Assembly (NCBI GenBank): GCA_002049455.2
Contig: KV918900.1
Span: 124,001-188,000 of the forward strand
DNA length: 64,000 nt
Direction of reading: 5' to 3'
Origin: Porphyra umbilicalis
Lineage: Eukaryota; Rhodophyta; Bangiophyceae; Bangiales; Bangiaceae
Position numbers and translations under genes: made by a program. Every line of letters starts with the position of its first letter. Within the stretch, counting starts at the first letter, position 1. Under the pieces are notes generated by a model. That model was not told the origin of the DNA and did not search any database. It worked only from the letters and a program-made list of their open reading frames with translations. Below are positions 53,434-63,122 of this stretch, piece after piece.

Positions 53434-54832
53434 GTGGGGACGAGGGCGCCAATGGCACCGTGGCGCCGCGGCCGACGCGGGGCGGCGCCAATAGGGCCGC
53501 GGCGGGTGTGGGGGCGACGGGGCCCTCGGCGGTGTCGGGGATGCCGCCGCTGGCGTTGAGCCGGAGCAGCAGCCCCCCGCCGTGCCCCGTATTGCATTTG
53601 AAAGACATTTGCGGAGGGTTGCGGGAGGGCGTAGACGCCCTCATCGGCGGCAGCCTACAGCCGTTCTCCCAAGAATCCCGCACTCCAACAGTTGCAAAAG
53701 AGTTCCAAATCGGCCTCTACGACCCCGCAGAGGCCGATTTGGAACTGTTTTGGAACAGATGGAGTGCGGGATTTTTGGGAGAACGGCTGTAACCCAGTGT
53801 TTCACGGCCGAGCCGGCCGAGCCGTGGAACTTTTTGACGCGGAGCCTCCCGCCCGGCCCCATCTCCATGCGGCCCTACTTTGCAGCCGTGTGGTTGGCGG
53901 GTGTGTGGATTCGGTACACGGTGCTGCTGCCGTTGCGGTTGGCCACGCTCGTCATTGGCCTGCTTGGCTTCTTTGTCGGCTTCTTTTTCATCTCCACAGT
54001 TATGCCGCGACGGTCAAAGGTAACTATCGCGGCAAACAAGTTCCTCGTCCGCTACTTGGCGTCGGTGTTTGTCGCTTCCTGGTCGGGCTACGTGCGTTAC
54101 CACGGCCAGCGGCCCAGGCCTGGCATCAACCAAATATACGTGGCCAACCACACGTCCCCAATCGACCTGGGCCTCCTCATCAAAGACTACCCGTTTGCAT
54201 GCATCGGCCAGCGCCACGGGGGTCTGGTGGGGGCGCTACAGGGCCTCGTCAGTAACATCCAAAACCACGTCTACTTTGACCGGGAGGAGGGCCGCGACCG
54301 CGCCGCCGTCCAGCGGCTGCTGACCGCCCACGTGTCGACGCCTGGCAACGAGCCGATGCTCGTCTTCCCCGAAGGCACGTGCGTCAACAACCGGTACTGC
54401 ATCATGTTCAAGAAGGGGTCCTTCCAGCTCGGCGCCACCGTCTTCCCCGTCGCCATCAAGTACCACGCGGGGTTTGCCGACCCGTTTCGGAACTCGTCGG
54501 TGGCCTCCTTCCCACGCCACCTCCTCGACCTGATGACCTCCTGGGCGGTCGTGGCCGACGTGTACTATTTGCCACCACAAAAGCAGCGGCCGGGGGAGGG
54601 CGCGGCAGCATTTGCGTCCCGCGTAAAGGACCTGATCGCGGCGCGGGCGGGGCTCACTTCGATCGGCTGGGACGGCTTCCTCAAGCGCCACCCGATTGCC
54701 CCGCGCTTCCGCCAGCAGCGGCAGCGGGCGACGCTCTTCGCGCTGTCGCGGCGCCCGCAGGCTGCTGCCGCGCGGACGGCAGCGGGGGGGACCGCGGGGG
54801 CGCCGCCACTCAACGGCACGCAGCTGTCGTAA
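53260..54832 (+). pseudogene. GPAT3/4/9-type acyltransferase, 5'-truncated copy with a MITE insertion
   Basis: From 53792 the frame is intact to the stop at 54832 and gives the acyltransferase core: membrane segments (TVLLPLRLATLVIGLLGFFVG), NHTSPID near 54146 (catalytic His and Asp), GQRHGGLVG, DREEGRDR, VFPEGTCVNN (substrate-binding FPEG), and MFKKGSFQLGATVFPVAIKY, all as in GPAT3/GPAT4 and plant GPAT9. These ER enzymes acylate glycerol-3-phosphate at sn-1. Upstream, 53300-53657 matches the second copy (58750-59095), including SMPPLALSRSSSPPPCP-like sequence and a poly-Ala tract expanded by (GCG)n at 53374-53432. Similarity to the second copy begins only near 53260, so the N-terminal exon with MLKLRNLS is absent. 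The coding part is split at 53656 by a 134-bp insertion that shifts the frame and adds a stop, so the gene is probably dead unless a downstream ATG is used. Confidence 0.8.
53658..53789. mobile_element. 132-bp foldback MITE, Tc1/mariner-like (TA target)
   Basis: Near-perfect inverted arms of about 61 bases beginning cagccgttctccca, with about five mismatches, around a 10-base centre. It is flanked by ta on both sides (53656-53657 and 53790-53791), and the uninterrupted second GPAT copy has a single ta at the same place (agcctaaccc), so the insertion and its TA duplication are shown directly. TA duplication and short non-coding hairpin structure fit Tc1/mariner-derived MITEs. Confidence 0.9.
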
Positions 54833-55159
54833 GCGAGGGGGTGGGGAGGGGAGGGGGCTGGCGACAGCGGTGCGTGTGATGTCACTCACTACTGGTGTAC
54901 ATATGGTAGGTGGACAGGGTGGAGTACGGAGGAGGGGGAGGCACACCATCCCAAGCGACAGTAGCGTCCGCCGGGAACGGCGGCATTGGCGATGGTGGCT
55001 CCTGCGCCGTTGCTGGGACCGCATTGGCCGCAGCTACACGGGCCGCATCGGCCGCTGTCTCGGGGACCGCATCAGCCACCGTCTTGGGGACCGTATCGGC
55101 CGACGTCCGTCGTCCACGCGGGGCGGGGGTGTTGGTGGTGTTTCCCCATCCCGAGCCGT
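54833..55159. other. spacer after the first GPAT copy
   Basis: G-rich just after the stop, then a mixture of 12-bp approximate repeats around 55020-55110 (accgcatcggcc, accgcatcagcc, accgtatcggcc). No gene is recognised. Confidence 0.4.
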
Positions 55160-55525
55160 CACCGCATCGACCATACGCACAGCTGCGGACACAGCTGCGG
55201 ACGGGGCAGGCATATCGGGCACCCCCGAAGGCACCGCGGTCGTCGCCACCGCCGCCGCCGGTGCTGACATTGGCGATGACGCCGCGGCGGCTGGGGCCCG
55301 CAAGGAAGGCAATGCCGTCGGCGCGGCGCTCGCTGGCGGTAAATCGGCTGAAAATGGTCGAGCCGACATGGGTGGAGGGTGTGGCGGAGCCAAACCGACG
55401 GGCTCTCCATGGCGAGACGAGGCGGCCGTCACCGCCGCTGCCGCTGCCACAACCGGCAAGGTGTCCGTCACTAAAGGCCGCACAGCGTGCGTGGAGGGGA
55501 AAAAAGAGGGAGAAAAGGATATCAG
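55160..55525 (-). pseudogene. displaced copy of the 5' end of the 35.6-38.5 kb gene
   Basis: The minus strand reads TLPVVAAAAAVTAASSRHGE, then FSADLPPASAAPTALPS and AVPSGVPDMPAPS, paralleling PPVVAAATAAVAAADAP, FPVDSPPADAAPTALPS and APSGVSNVPASS of the gene at 38 kb, in the same order and spacing. DNA similarity continues on both sides of the start codon. At the place of the start codon (ggtgtccat at 38 kb) this copy has ggtgtccgt, so the ATG is lost. No later parts of the gene follow. It lies between the two GPAT copies. Confidence 0.75.
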
Positions 55526-55899
55526 CAGGATCGAGCATCTGGGCCGATGGGTGTACGGAGGGGAGAGGAAGGGAGGGGCAGGGAAAGGATCCTGCGAGAC
55601 CCTCAGAAGGGGTCGTGACGGTCATCGAGGGTGCCCGGATGAAATGCACGAACAGTCCAGGTCGGGATCAATCAAGGGAACATTGTCCACTTTTCGACCG
55701 GATATGGCTGGTCGACCTGCATGAAATTCGTCCAGATCCTTTCTTGACTTCGGCGATCTCGGACAAAATTCGGCAGGGATTTACTCTTGCCATCACCATT
55801 CTTGACGAAGCGAGCGCCGGCGCAGTCGAGCACGTGCTCGACGTCGTCGGTCGGCGTCGGCGGCGGTGAAGGGACGCAGCGAGTGCTTCGTGCGTCAAC

Positions 55900-56800
55900 G
55901 TAACTTCTGGCGCGCGGCCTTGACGTCGCCAGCAAACGCAACGAAAGTGTCGACTGACGCATTGCGGTGAGTGTCAGCCGGTGCTCTTCTCACCGCCGGC
56001 CCACTTGGTGTCGCTCCTCGCGCCGTCCACCTCCACCGAGGCCACCAAAAGAGCATCCTTGTCGAACCGCCGGCCGATTGCTTGGCATGGGATGAATGTC
56101 TTGAGCATATTGCCAAATCCGTGCGGGTTCGCCGTGCAGTATCTGCACCGGGGAGACGAAGCCTGGAAGTGGTAGTTTGCCTTGTCGGCAGTGGAGCATG
56201 CCAGAGTGCCGACGTACGTCACTAGGCCAGAGGGGAGTAGGCTGAGGACGGGAATAATGAGGGCACATCGCCCGCGATGCGGTTGATCATCACCTGGTGA
56301 GCAAACGCCCCGTCGTCCTCAAGCAGGGCCGCGCCCTTGGCGACCGCAGCGGTGAGCTTCAAGCCCGCTGAACTGTTGGGAGTCGAAACGACAATCATGG
56401 CGTCGCACAGCGATGGTTACGACCTCTTCCGGCATAAGGAAGCACCCGGCTAATTCAGCCTGCTCGCCAGACTTGCTGGCGACGGAAAACGATGCTCCTC
56501 CTGTGGCCGCGTTGGTCGCATCGGCGAAATCGGCAGGATTCGAGTGGCAAGCGAAGCTGGTGGCACCGACTGCAGACGCAATGCATTCTGGGTGGACGAA
56601 GGCGCGAGGGGGGAGGGAGCAAGAGGAAGTTGGACCGGGATACACCGTCGGTGAGATGGCAACATACTGTACACTGACGGCCGAAGACATGTTGACCACG
56701 AACCCGGCGGCGGCCGACGCCGCTGCGATTGCGGCCTTCTCTCAACGCAAGCAGGCACAACCCCGAGGCCGTGCCATTGTGCCAGTCGTGGTACTGTAGT
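55900..56800 (-). pseudogene. unidentified decayed coding segments
   Basis: Several consecutive minus-strand stretches have ordinary protein composition, each in a different frame: one around 56420-56680 (VSVQYVAISPTVYPGPTSS), one around 56225-56400 (MIVVSTPNSSAGLKLTAAVA), one around 55975-56220 (PRCRYCTANPHGFGNMLKTF, then DALLVASVEVDG), and one near 55900-55960 (VDTFVAFAGDVKAARQK). Together they suggest a broken gene of unknown origin, possibly from an element. A forward frame (56413-56799) also lies here and is probably its shadow. I do not recognise the family. Confidence 0.35.
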
Positions 56801-58373
56801 TGGACAGCCCCATTCATGAGGCATCCATGTTTTTGACCATCAGTTGCATGTCAGTTGAGCTCGCTTGCTCCGAGTGGAAGCTTCTCTTTCGGTTGGACGG
56901 TGGCCACCGTCCACGTGAGAGGTCGTCTTCTCGCACGCCCAGTCAAGATCCCAACAAAGCGGACATTAGGATTCTCGGTCATCTATTGGCTTGCAGGCTC
57001 AGTGTCAGACAAACGCAATTTACGTGCATACGTGTGCGGATGATACTTTACTTTCGCCTGCCGTGTCTCAAGAATCAACAGCTGTCTCACACAAGGGCAT
57101 CTCACAGGGTCTGCGACTGGGTCACGCCTCATGAAAGTGTCAGAAAGTGCCAGAGTCAAGCCCAAAATCAGGACCCCAAGTTGAGGAGACTGGCGCGTGT
57201 TGCGCGTGTTGACGAGCCCGCGCAATCCATAAGATTAAATGAGCGTTGCACAGGCCTCCTGCTCTAGCCAGTACAAATGTGGGCGAAAAAAAAAACTGTG
57301 CTTTTCAAGAGCCAGTCCTCCCGTCGCGCCGCCCATGCCTCTGCTGCCCCGTTTTGGAGCAATCAGGGTCAGTGACACCCTTTGCACATGCACACGTAGG
57401 CATGGTCCTTCCAAGAGAATAAAGACCGCAGTGTGGCGGAAACCGATTCACTGTCCAAAGCCAGACATCAAGATAGCATGCAATGCGACCGGAAAGCCCC
57501 AGCGACCATACCGAAAAAAGTAGGTGTCATCGACGGATTTTTTTCCACGTACGAATGTACCCTGCGGGTCTCTCTCGCATATGCCGTCAAGAGCAAAGAA
57601 AACGAATGATGCTTTTTTTGTTGCTTCTTTTCCATACATGCCTGTACCGTAGGGGGCACAGTAGTGGGCGACGCAGCGACGATGTCGACGCCACGGCTGT
57701 GGGACAAACAGACCCCGCAGAACCGACTTAGACCATAGGTTATATGTATATGCTTCAGTAGAAGCCCCCTGAACTCGCTGTCACGGTAGGCGGTCAGGGT
57801 AGGAGGGGGGGGGGGTTCATAGACAGAGATCACCGGCAAGGCGAAGACGGCGCAAGAAGTCGGTGGAAAGCCACGAAGCAGTACGTGTCGACTGTAATGA
57901 AGAAACGTGTCGAGATCCTCATGTCCCCCCTTAACTGGGCGTGTCTCGCCGCGAACAAATCACGCCTTCTCATTGGCGCAACTTTATTGTACTTGTGGCT
58001 AGTTCGTTGCAGCGAGACCCTGTTTTGCTCCCTTTGGCTCAGCACGTGTACATCGTGGTCGGGCCCGGTGCGGTCGCGGCGCCCGGGACGCGACGACGTC
58101 GCCGCCGGCGACGCTCTTCACCCTGTTGCAAGCCGGCCTGCGGGCGGGCGGTTGCCCGCTGTTCCCTTCTTTCAGCTGCAGCTCCTCTCGTCTTGTCGTT
58201 GGTGTCGTCCTTGGTGCGGCTGGCGTTGCTGCAGCTGTCGTGCGCCGGCTGTCCACAGCCGGCCTGCCGGCGTCCGCTGCTGGTTCTGGTGCTTTTGCAC
58301 CCTCACCTCTTCCTGCCTCCCCTCCCTGGCGACACCGACCGGCGCCCCCCTGCCGGTCGGGCGACCCGGCACG
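56801..58373. other. intergenic, upstream of the second GPAT gene
   Basis: Balanced composition to about 58000, then GC-rich. Contains an A-run at 57287-57295 and a G-run at 57808-57818. The last 350 bases probably include promoter and leader of GPAT. No other gene is seen. Confidence 0.45.
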
Positions 58374-60134
58374 ATGCTTAAACTCCGCAACCTCTCCATC
58401 CTCCGCCGCATCTACGTGTGGATGCTGGTGACGGTCACGCGGCTCGTGTACGGCCCCGCGGTCGTTGCGGCTGGCCGCCGCGACGCGCCCGGCCGCGACG
58501 CGGAAGCGATACCCGACCCGCGACGGCTGCGGCGGATCAACTCGGAGCTGGCGTTTGGGCCGGGCGAGTGGGAGGGGAGCTTCCTCGAAGCGCACGCGTT
58601 TGACCCCCTCCCGTCGTCAACGGCAACGTCAACGGCAACGTCGCCGGCCGCCTCCCCACGGGGCTCCCCGCCATCGTCACCGCGGCGGGTCGGCCTCCGC
58701 CAGCGCCGCGGGCCGGGGGGGCGCGCGTCGGGGCCGGGGGGGGGTCCCTGCCGGGCATTTGCAGCGAGCAGGACCTCCACGGCGCCTTTCGGCGGCGGGG
58801 GGGGTGGCTGCCACCGCCGCGGCGGCAGCAGCAGCGGCGGGGGGTGCGGACGAGGGCGCCAATGGCACCGCGGCGCCGCGGTCGAGGCGGGGCGGCGCCA
58901 AAGGGGGTGGGGCAGCTGCGGGCGCCAACGGGGGCGCGGCAGGTGCAGGGGCGGCGGGGCCCGGGGCGGCGTCGGGGATGCCGCCGCTGGCGTTGAGCCG
59001 GAGCAGCAGCCCCCCACCGTGCCCCGTAATGCGGTTGGAAGACATTTGCGGAGGGCTGCGGGAGGGCATAGACGCCCTCATCGGCGACAGCCTAACCCAG
59101 TGTTTCACGGCCGAGCCGGCCGAGCCGTGGAACTTTTTGACGCGGAGCCTCCCGCCCGGCCCCATCTCCATGCGGCCCTACTTTGCGGCCGTGTGGTTGG
59201 CGGGTGTGTGGATTCGGTACACGGTGCTGCTTCCGTTGCGGTTGGCCACGCTCGTCATTGGCATTCTCGGCTTCTTTGTCGGCTTCTTTGTCATCTCTAT
59301 GGTCATGCCGCGGCGGTCAAAGATGACCAGCGCCGCCAACAAGTTCCTCATCCGCTACTTGGCGAGTGTCTTTGTCGCCTCCTGGTCGGGCTACGTGCGC
59401 TTCCATGGCCAGCGGCCGACGCCTGGGGTCAACCAAATCTATGTGGCCAACCACACCTCCCTCATCGACGTGTTCCTCCTCATCAAAGACTACCCGTTTG
59501 CATGCATCGGCCAGCGCCACGGTGGGCTGGCGGGGGCGCTGCAGGACCTCGTCAACACCGTTCAAAACCACGTCTGGTTTGACCGGGAGGAGGGGCGCGA
59601 CCGCGCCGCCGTCCAGCGGCTGCTGACCGCCCACGTGTCGACGCCTGGCAACGAGCCGATGCTCGTCTTCCCCGAAGGCACGTGCGTCAACAACCGGTAC
59701 TGCATCATGTTCAAGAAGGGGTCCTTCCAGCTCGGCGCCACCGTCTTCCCCGTCGCCATCAAGTACCACGCGGGGTTTGCCGACCCGTTTTGGAACTCGT
59801 CGGTGGCCTCCTTCCCACGCCACCTCCTCGACCTGATGACCTCCTGGGCGGTCGTGGCCGACGTGTACTACCTGCCGCCAGAGAAGCAGCGGCCGGGGGA
59901 GGACGCCGCGGCGTTTGCGTCCCGCGTCAAGGACGTGATCGCGGCGCGGGCTGGGCTGATTTCCGTTGGCTGGGACGGCTTCCTCAAGCGCCACCCGATT
60001 GCGCCGCGCTTCCGCGAGCAGCGGCAGCGGGCGACGCTCTCCGCGCTGTCGCGGCGCGCGCAGGCTGCCGCCGCGCGGGCGCCAGTGGGGGGGGCGCGGG
60101 GGCGCCCCCACTCAACGGCATGCAGCTGTCGTAA
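58374..60134 (+). CDS. GPAT9: glycerol-3-phosphate acyltransferase, GPAT3/4/9 type
   Basis: The ATG at 58374 starts MLKLRNLSILRRIYVWMLV, an N-terminal membrane or amphipathic segment missing from the first copy, followed by INSELAFGPGEWEGSFLEAH. After G-runs near 58736-58745 and 58797-58804 the frame changes and the rest follows: a low-complexity Ala/Gly linker, MRLEDICGGLREGIDALIGD, two membrane segments, NHTSLID (catalytic), GQRHGG, DREEGRDR, VFPEGTCVNN and the long conserved stretch from FKKGSFQLGATVF to SWAVVADVYYLPP. A second change at the G-run near 60088-60094 gives the same end as the first copy (PPLNGMQLS, stop 60132-60134). The enzyme makes lysophosphatidate in the ER, the first step of glycerolipid and oil synthesis. 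Both frame changes lie on G homopolymers, so the gene may be intact in the organism. Confidence 0.88.
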
Positions 60135-60490
60135 GCGAGGGGGCGGGGGTGGGGGGGGTGTTTGCGCCGGCCATGCACATGATGTGCATGGTGTAGGTGG
60201 TGTGGATTTGCTGCGCTGTGAACTTGATGTTATTTTTCTGGCGTCGGCCTGCGGCTCCCGCCACACCAGCTGGGGGGGGGCGAGACGCGGGCGCGGCGGC
60301 TGGCGCGGCCGGCTGCCCCGACGCGTCCCCTTGGGTAGCCGGCAGCGCGACTGGCGCAAGGGAGCGCGTATGCATGGATTGAATGGGAATAAAAAGAGCA
60401 ACCATTTGTAACACGGCTGTAAACCCCCTCTGGCGTAGCACTTCGCCCACCGACCAGTCCGTCAAACGGTGCACGTCCGCAGCCCTTGTT
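60135..60490. other. short convergent spacer between GPAT and WS/DGAT genes
   Basis: Contains G-runs and the palindromic string catgcacatgatgtgcatg at 60171-60189, a possible hairpin. An aataaa at 60388 could polyadenylate the plus-strand GPAT transcript. No gene. Confidence 0.45.
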
Positions 60491-62386
60491 TCACGCCTCA
60501 GACTCCCCCCCAGAGCTCACCGATGACGCCTCGGATGACAATGACTGCCGCTCGTCCTTGCGCCACGCGGCTTCCCACCGCATGGCGCCTCGGCTCTCTG
60601 GTCTCCTCAGGCCTCGAGCCCGGTCGTGCGTGGCGACAACCCCCCTGCTCTCTTCCCCAGTCTCGCCCAGCGCGCAGAGGGCGTCCAGCTCCCGCACAAG
60701 CGCGTCGGCCAAGCCTGCCGCACCTCGCGGCAGCACCGCCGCATCGCCATACACCCCGAGCGTCACACACCCATCATAACTAAACACGCCGACGCTCGCG
60801 CCGACGCTCCCCGCCGTCGGCACCAAACAGGCAATGCCCGTCACGGGCCGCCCGGCAATGGCCACGGCGCGCACGGGCCCCGGCACGTTCGAAAAGGTCA
60901 AGCTGACCCGCCGCGTCAGGCGCGCCCACACCGCGCCGCGAAGGCGCGACGGCAGCAGACCGAGGAGCCGAAACGCCGCGACCGTCAACGCCGGCTCGAC
61001 GCCCTGCTTGAGCGCCCGAAACGCGGCCGTCGCGGCCGCGAGGCGTGCAGGCGGCGTCGACGCGCCGACCGGCAGCGGTGCCGACAGCAGGGCAAATGTG
61101 TTGGAGAGGAGGCCGGCGGCGGTGGCGGCGGCGGCGGCGGGCGCCGCCCCCACCCCCGGCGGGTGGAGCGAAAAGGGCATGCCGACGTGCAGCCGCGACG
61201 GCAGCCGCGCCGCGCCGCCGTCGGCGAGGTGCGCGCGGAGGGCGCCCGCCAGCGCCGCCGCCACAAGGTCATTGACGGTCGGCGGGCCCGGCAGGCGGGC
61301 GGCGGCGGCCTTGAGCCGCCCGAGTGGCACCGTCCGGAGGGCGGCGGCCTTGACGCCCGTCAGAGGGGCCGTGTTGAGTGCCGTCGGCGGGTCGGGGACA
61401 ACGAGGGTGCCGACAAAGACCCGGCCGGCAGCAATGACGGCGTCGGCGACGGTCGCAGCGCCGGCGGCGACGGCGACAGCGGCAGACCACAGCGCAGCAG
61501 CGGCGCGGGCGCGGCGGGAGACGGCTGCCGGGGCGGAAGGGGGGGGGGGGACACCCCCAGAGACGGTGCTGCTGCTGACAGCGGCCGAGTCGGCGGGCGC
61601 GGCAGCCGCCGCGGCGGCGCGGTGGCGGGACGGGACAGGGAGGAGGTCGGCCAACCGCCGCGCGCGGCGGTCGGGCGTGTCGGCCGCCCCCCCCGCCTCG
61701 CCGACGTCGTCGACCAGCCCCAGGAGCAGGAAATGGACGAGCGACACGCCGTCGGCGACGGCGTGGTGTAACCGCAGCACGCAGGTGATGGCGGCCACGG
61801 GTGGCGACGGCGTGGCGGCGTCGGCGGCGGCAGCGGCGGCGGCGGTGGCCTCCCCCTCCGCCTCGGTACCGTCCGTGCGCGGGAGGGCGGCGCCCGGAAA
61901 AACGTCCAAGTGCCACAGCGGCCGGTCGGCCGGCAGGGCCGCCCCACCCAGGGCAGCGAGGGCGGCAGACAGCCCCCCCGACGGCACCCCCGGCGGGTGC
62001 ACGGTCACGTGGTCGGCCGCCCAGGCGGCGCCCGCGCCCGTCGACGGTGGGGGGCCCGGCAGCCACGCCGGCCGCCGGCTGCCCGGCGGCGGCAGGCGGC
62101 GGCGCAGCCGCGGCTCGGCCACGAGGCGCGGCAGCAGCACCCCAACAAGCGCGGCAGCGTCGGCAGCGACGGTCGCGGCGCTCGTCGCGGCAACGGTCAG
62201 GGCGGCGACAATGACCGGCACGTTGGTGGGGGGGGCGTCGAGCAGCACCGCTTCCACGGGCGACAGTGGGGGGAGGGGCGAGGGGGGGAAGACGACCACC
62301 ACGTCATGGCGGGGAGGTGCGGGGGCGCCCGGGCAGAAACAGGGGTCGTCTAATGCTCGTGCCACTTTGGTCGCTGCCGCCGACAC
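60491..62386 (-). CDS. WSD: wax ester synthase / diacylglycerol acyltransferase (WS/DGAT)
   Basis: A single open frame of up to 631 residues. It begins without a clear ATG (first codon used here is GTG at 62384-62386), so a short 5' exon may be missing. Family marks in order: LSPVEAVLLDAPPTNVPV near residue 41 (start of the domain), RPLWHLDVF near 155, the catalytic LHHAVADG (His-His at 207-208, Asp-Gly at 212-213), TVNDLVAAALAGALR, then SLTFSNVPGP. It is longer than usual (about 450-500) because of Ala- and Pro-rich inserts between about 230 and 310. WS/DGAT enzymes move acyl groups from acyl-CoA to diacylglycerol or fatty alcohols, making oil or wax esters. The gene faces GPAT 356 bp away. 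Confidence 0.88.
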   Translation of the reverse strand: MSAAATKVARALDDPCFCPGAPAPPRHDVVVVFPPSPLPPLSPVEAVLLDAPPTNVPVIVAALTVAATSAATVAADAAALVGVLLPRLVAEPRLRRRLPPPGSRRPAWLPGPPPSTGAGAAWAADHVTVHPPGVPSGGLSAALAALGGAALPADRPLWHLDVFPGAALPRTDGTEAEGEATAAAAAAADAATPSPPVAAITCVLRLHHAVADGVSLVHFLLLGLVDDVGEAGGAADTPDRRARRLADLLPVPSRHRAAAAAAAPADSAAVSSSTVSGGVPPPPSAPAAVSRRARAAAALWSAAVAVAAGAATVADAVIAAGRVFVGTLVVPDPPTALNTAPLTGVKAAALRTVPLGRLKAAAARLPGPPTVNDLVAAALAGALRAHLADGGAARLPSRLHVGMPFSLHPPGVGAAPAAAAATAAGLLSNTFALLSAPLPVGASTPPARLAAATAAFRALKQGVEPALTVAAFRLLGLLPSRLRGAVWARLTRRVSLTFSNVPGPVRAVAIAGRPVTGIACLVPTAGSVGASVGVFSYDGCVTLGVYGDAAVLPRGAAGLADALVRELDALCALGETGEESRGVVATHDRARGLRRPESRGAMRWEAAWRKDERQSLSSEASSVSSGGESEA

Positions 62387-62399
62387 CGCCGCCGCCGTC

Positions 62400-63122
62400 G
62401 CCCACCGTCGCGGCCGTCACCCACGGTGCCGCCGCTGCTCACGTCGGGGGTGGGGAGGGGACGGCACGGCTTGACCGCCGACCATGGGGACACCGCCGCC
62501 GACGCGCGCACGCCAGCCCGGTCAGGTCGCGACGCTGGGGCCGGCGCGTTCCATAGAGTCCACGCCGCGCGTCGTGGTCAGCCACCGCCGGCGCACGGGG
62601 TGGGTGCACCACACACCCGCCGCCGCAGGGGGGTGCAGCAGCATGCCCAGCTGGCACCCCAACCCAGCTCCGTCTCTGTCCCGTCCCCCTCCCCCTCCCA
62701 GACCCCGGTGGAGGGCACCTTCGGCCGCGGCGCCACGCTACATGAGCTGTCGGACGGCCGTTGCAGGTCAGACCAGGAGGGCGGATCGGTTGACCGCTCG
62801 GGCCGCCAGGCCGCGGGCATCCGTTTGTGAGGCTGTCAGCGCTGGCGTTTTGGGTGCCACATGACCAATCATCACGCCTCCAGCCGACGAGCCACACGTG
62901 GCGAAACACAACTACAAGATTTGAAAAGTAAGAGTTGACCGAGGTGGACGCGTCAAGATCAACTTGTTGTCGTGCAGTCGGCGCCGTCGACAACGCGGCT
63001 GCCCACAGCCGCTGTCTCGACCGCGCCGCGTCGTACCGGACCGCCGGCTCTGCTTTGTGGCACGCTTTGGCACGCTCCCCCCCCCCCCCCCCCCCCACCC
63101 CCTTGTGCACTCGCTCTCTACC
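62400..63122. other. divergent spacer upstream of WS/DGAT and neuroguidin
   Basis: The two genes are transcribed away from each other, so this stretch probably holds both promoters. It contains a C-run at 63077-63096 shortly before the neuroguidin ATG. No gene is recognised. Confidence 0.45.

Noticed and set aside
56413-56799. 128-codon plus-strand frame
   Set aside because: It lies opposite the more protein-like minus-strand segments and shows no motif; kept only as a possible shadow.
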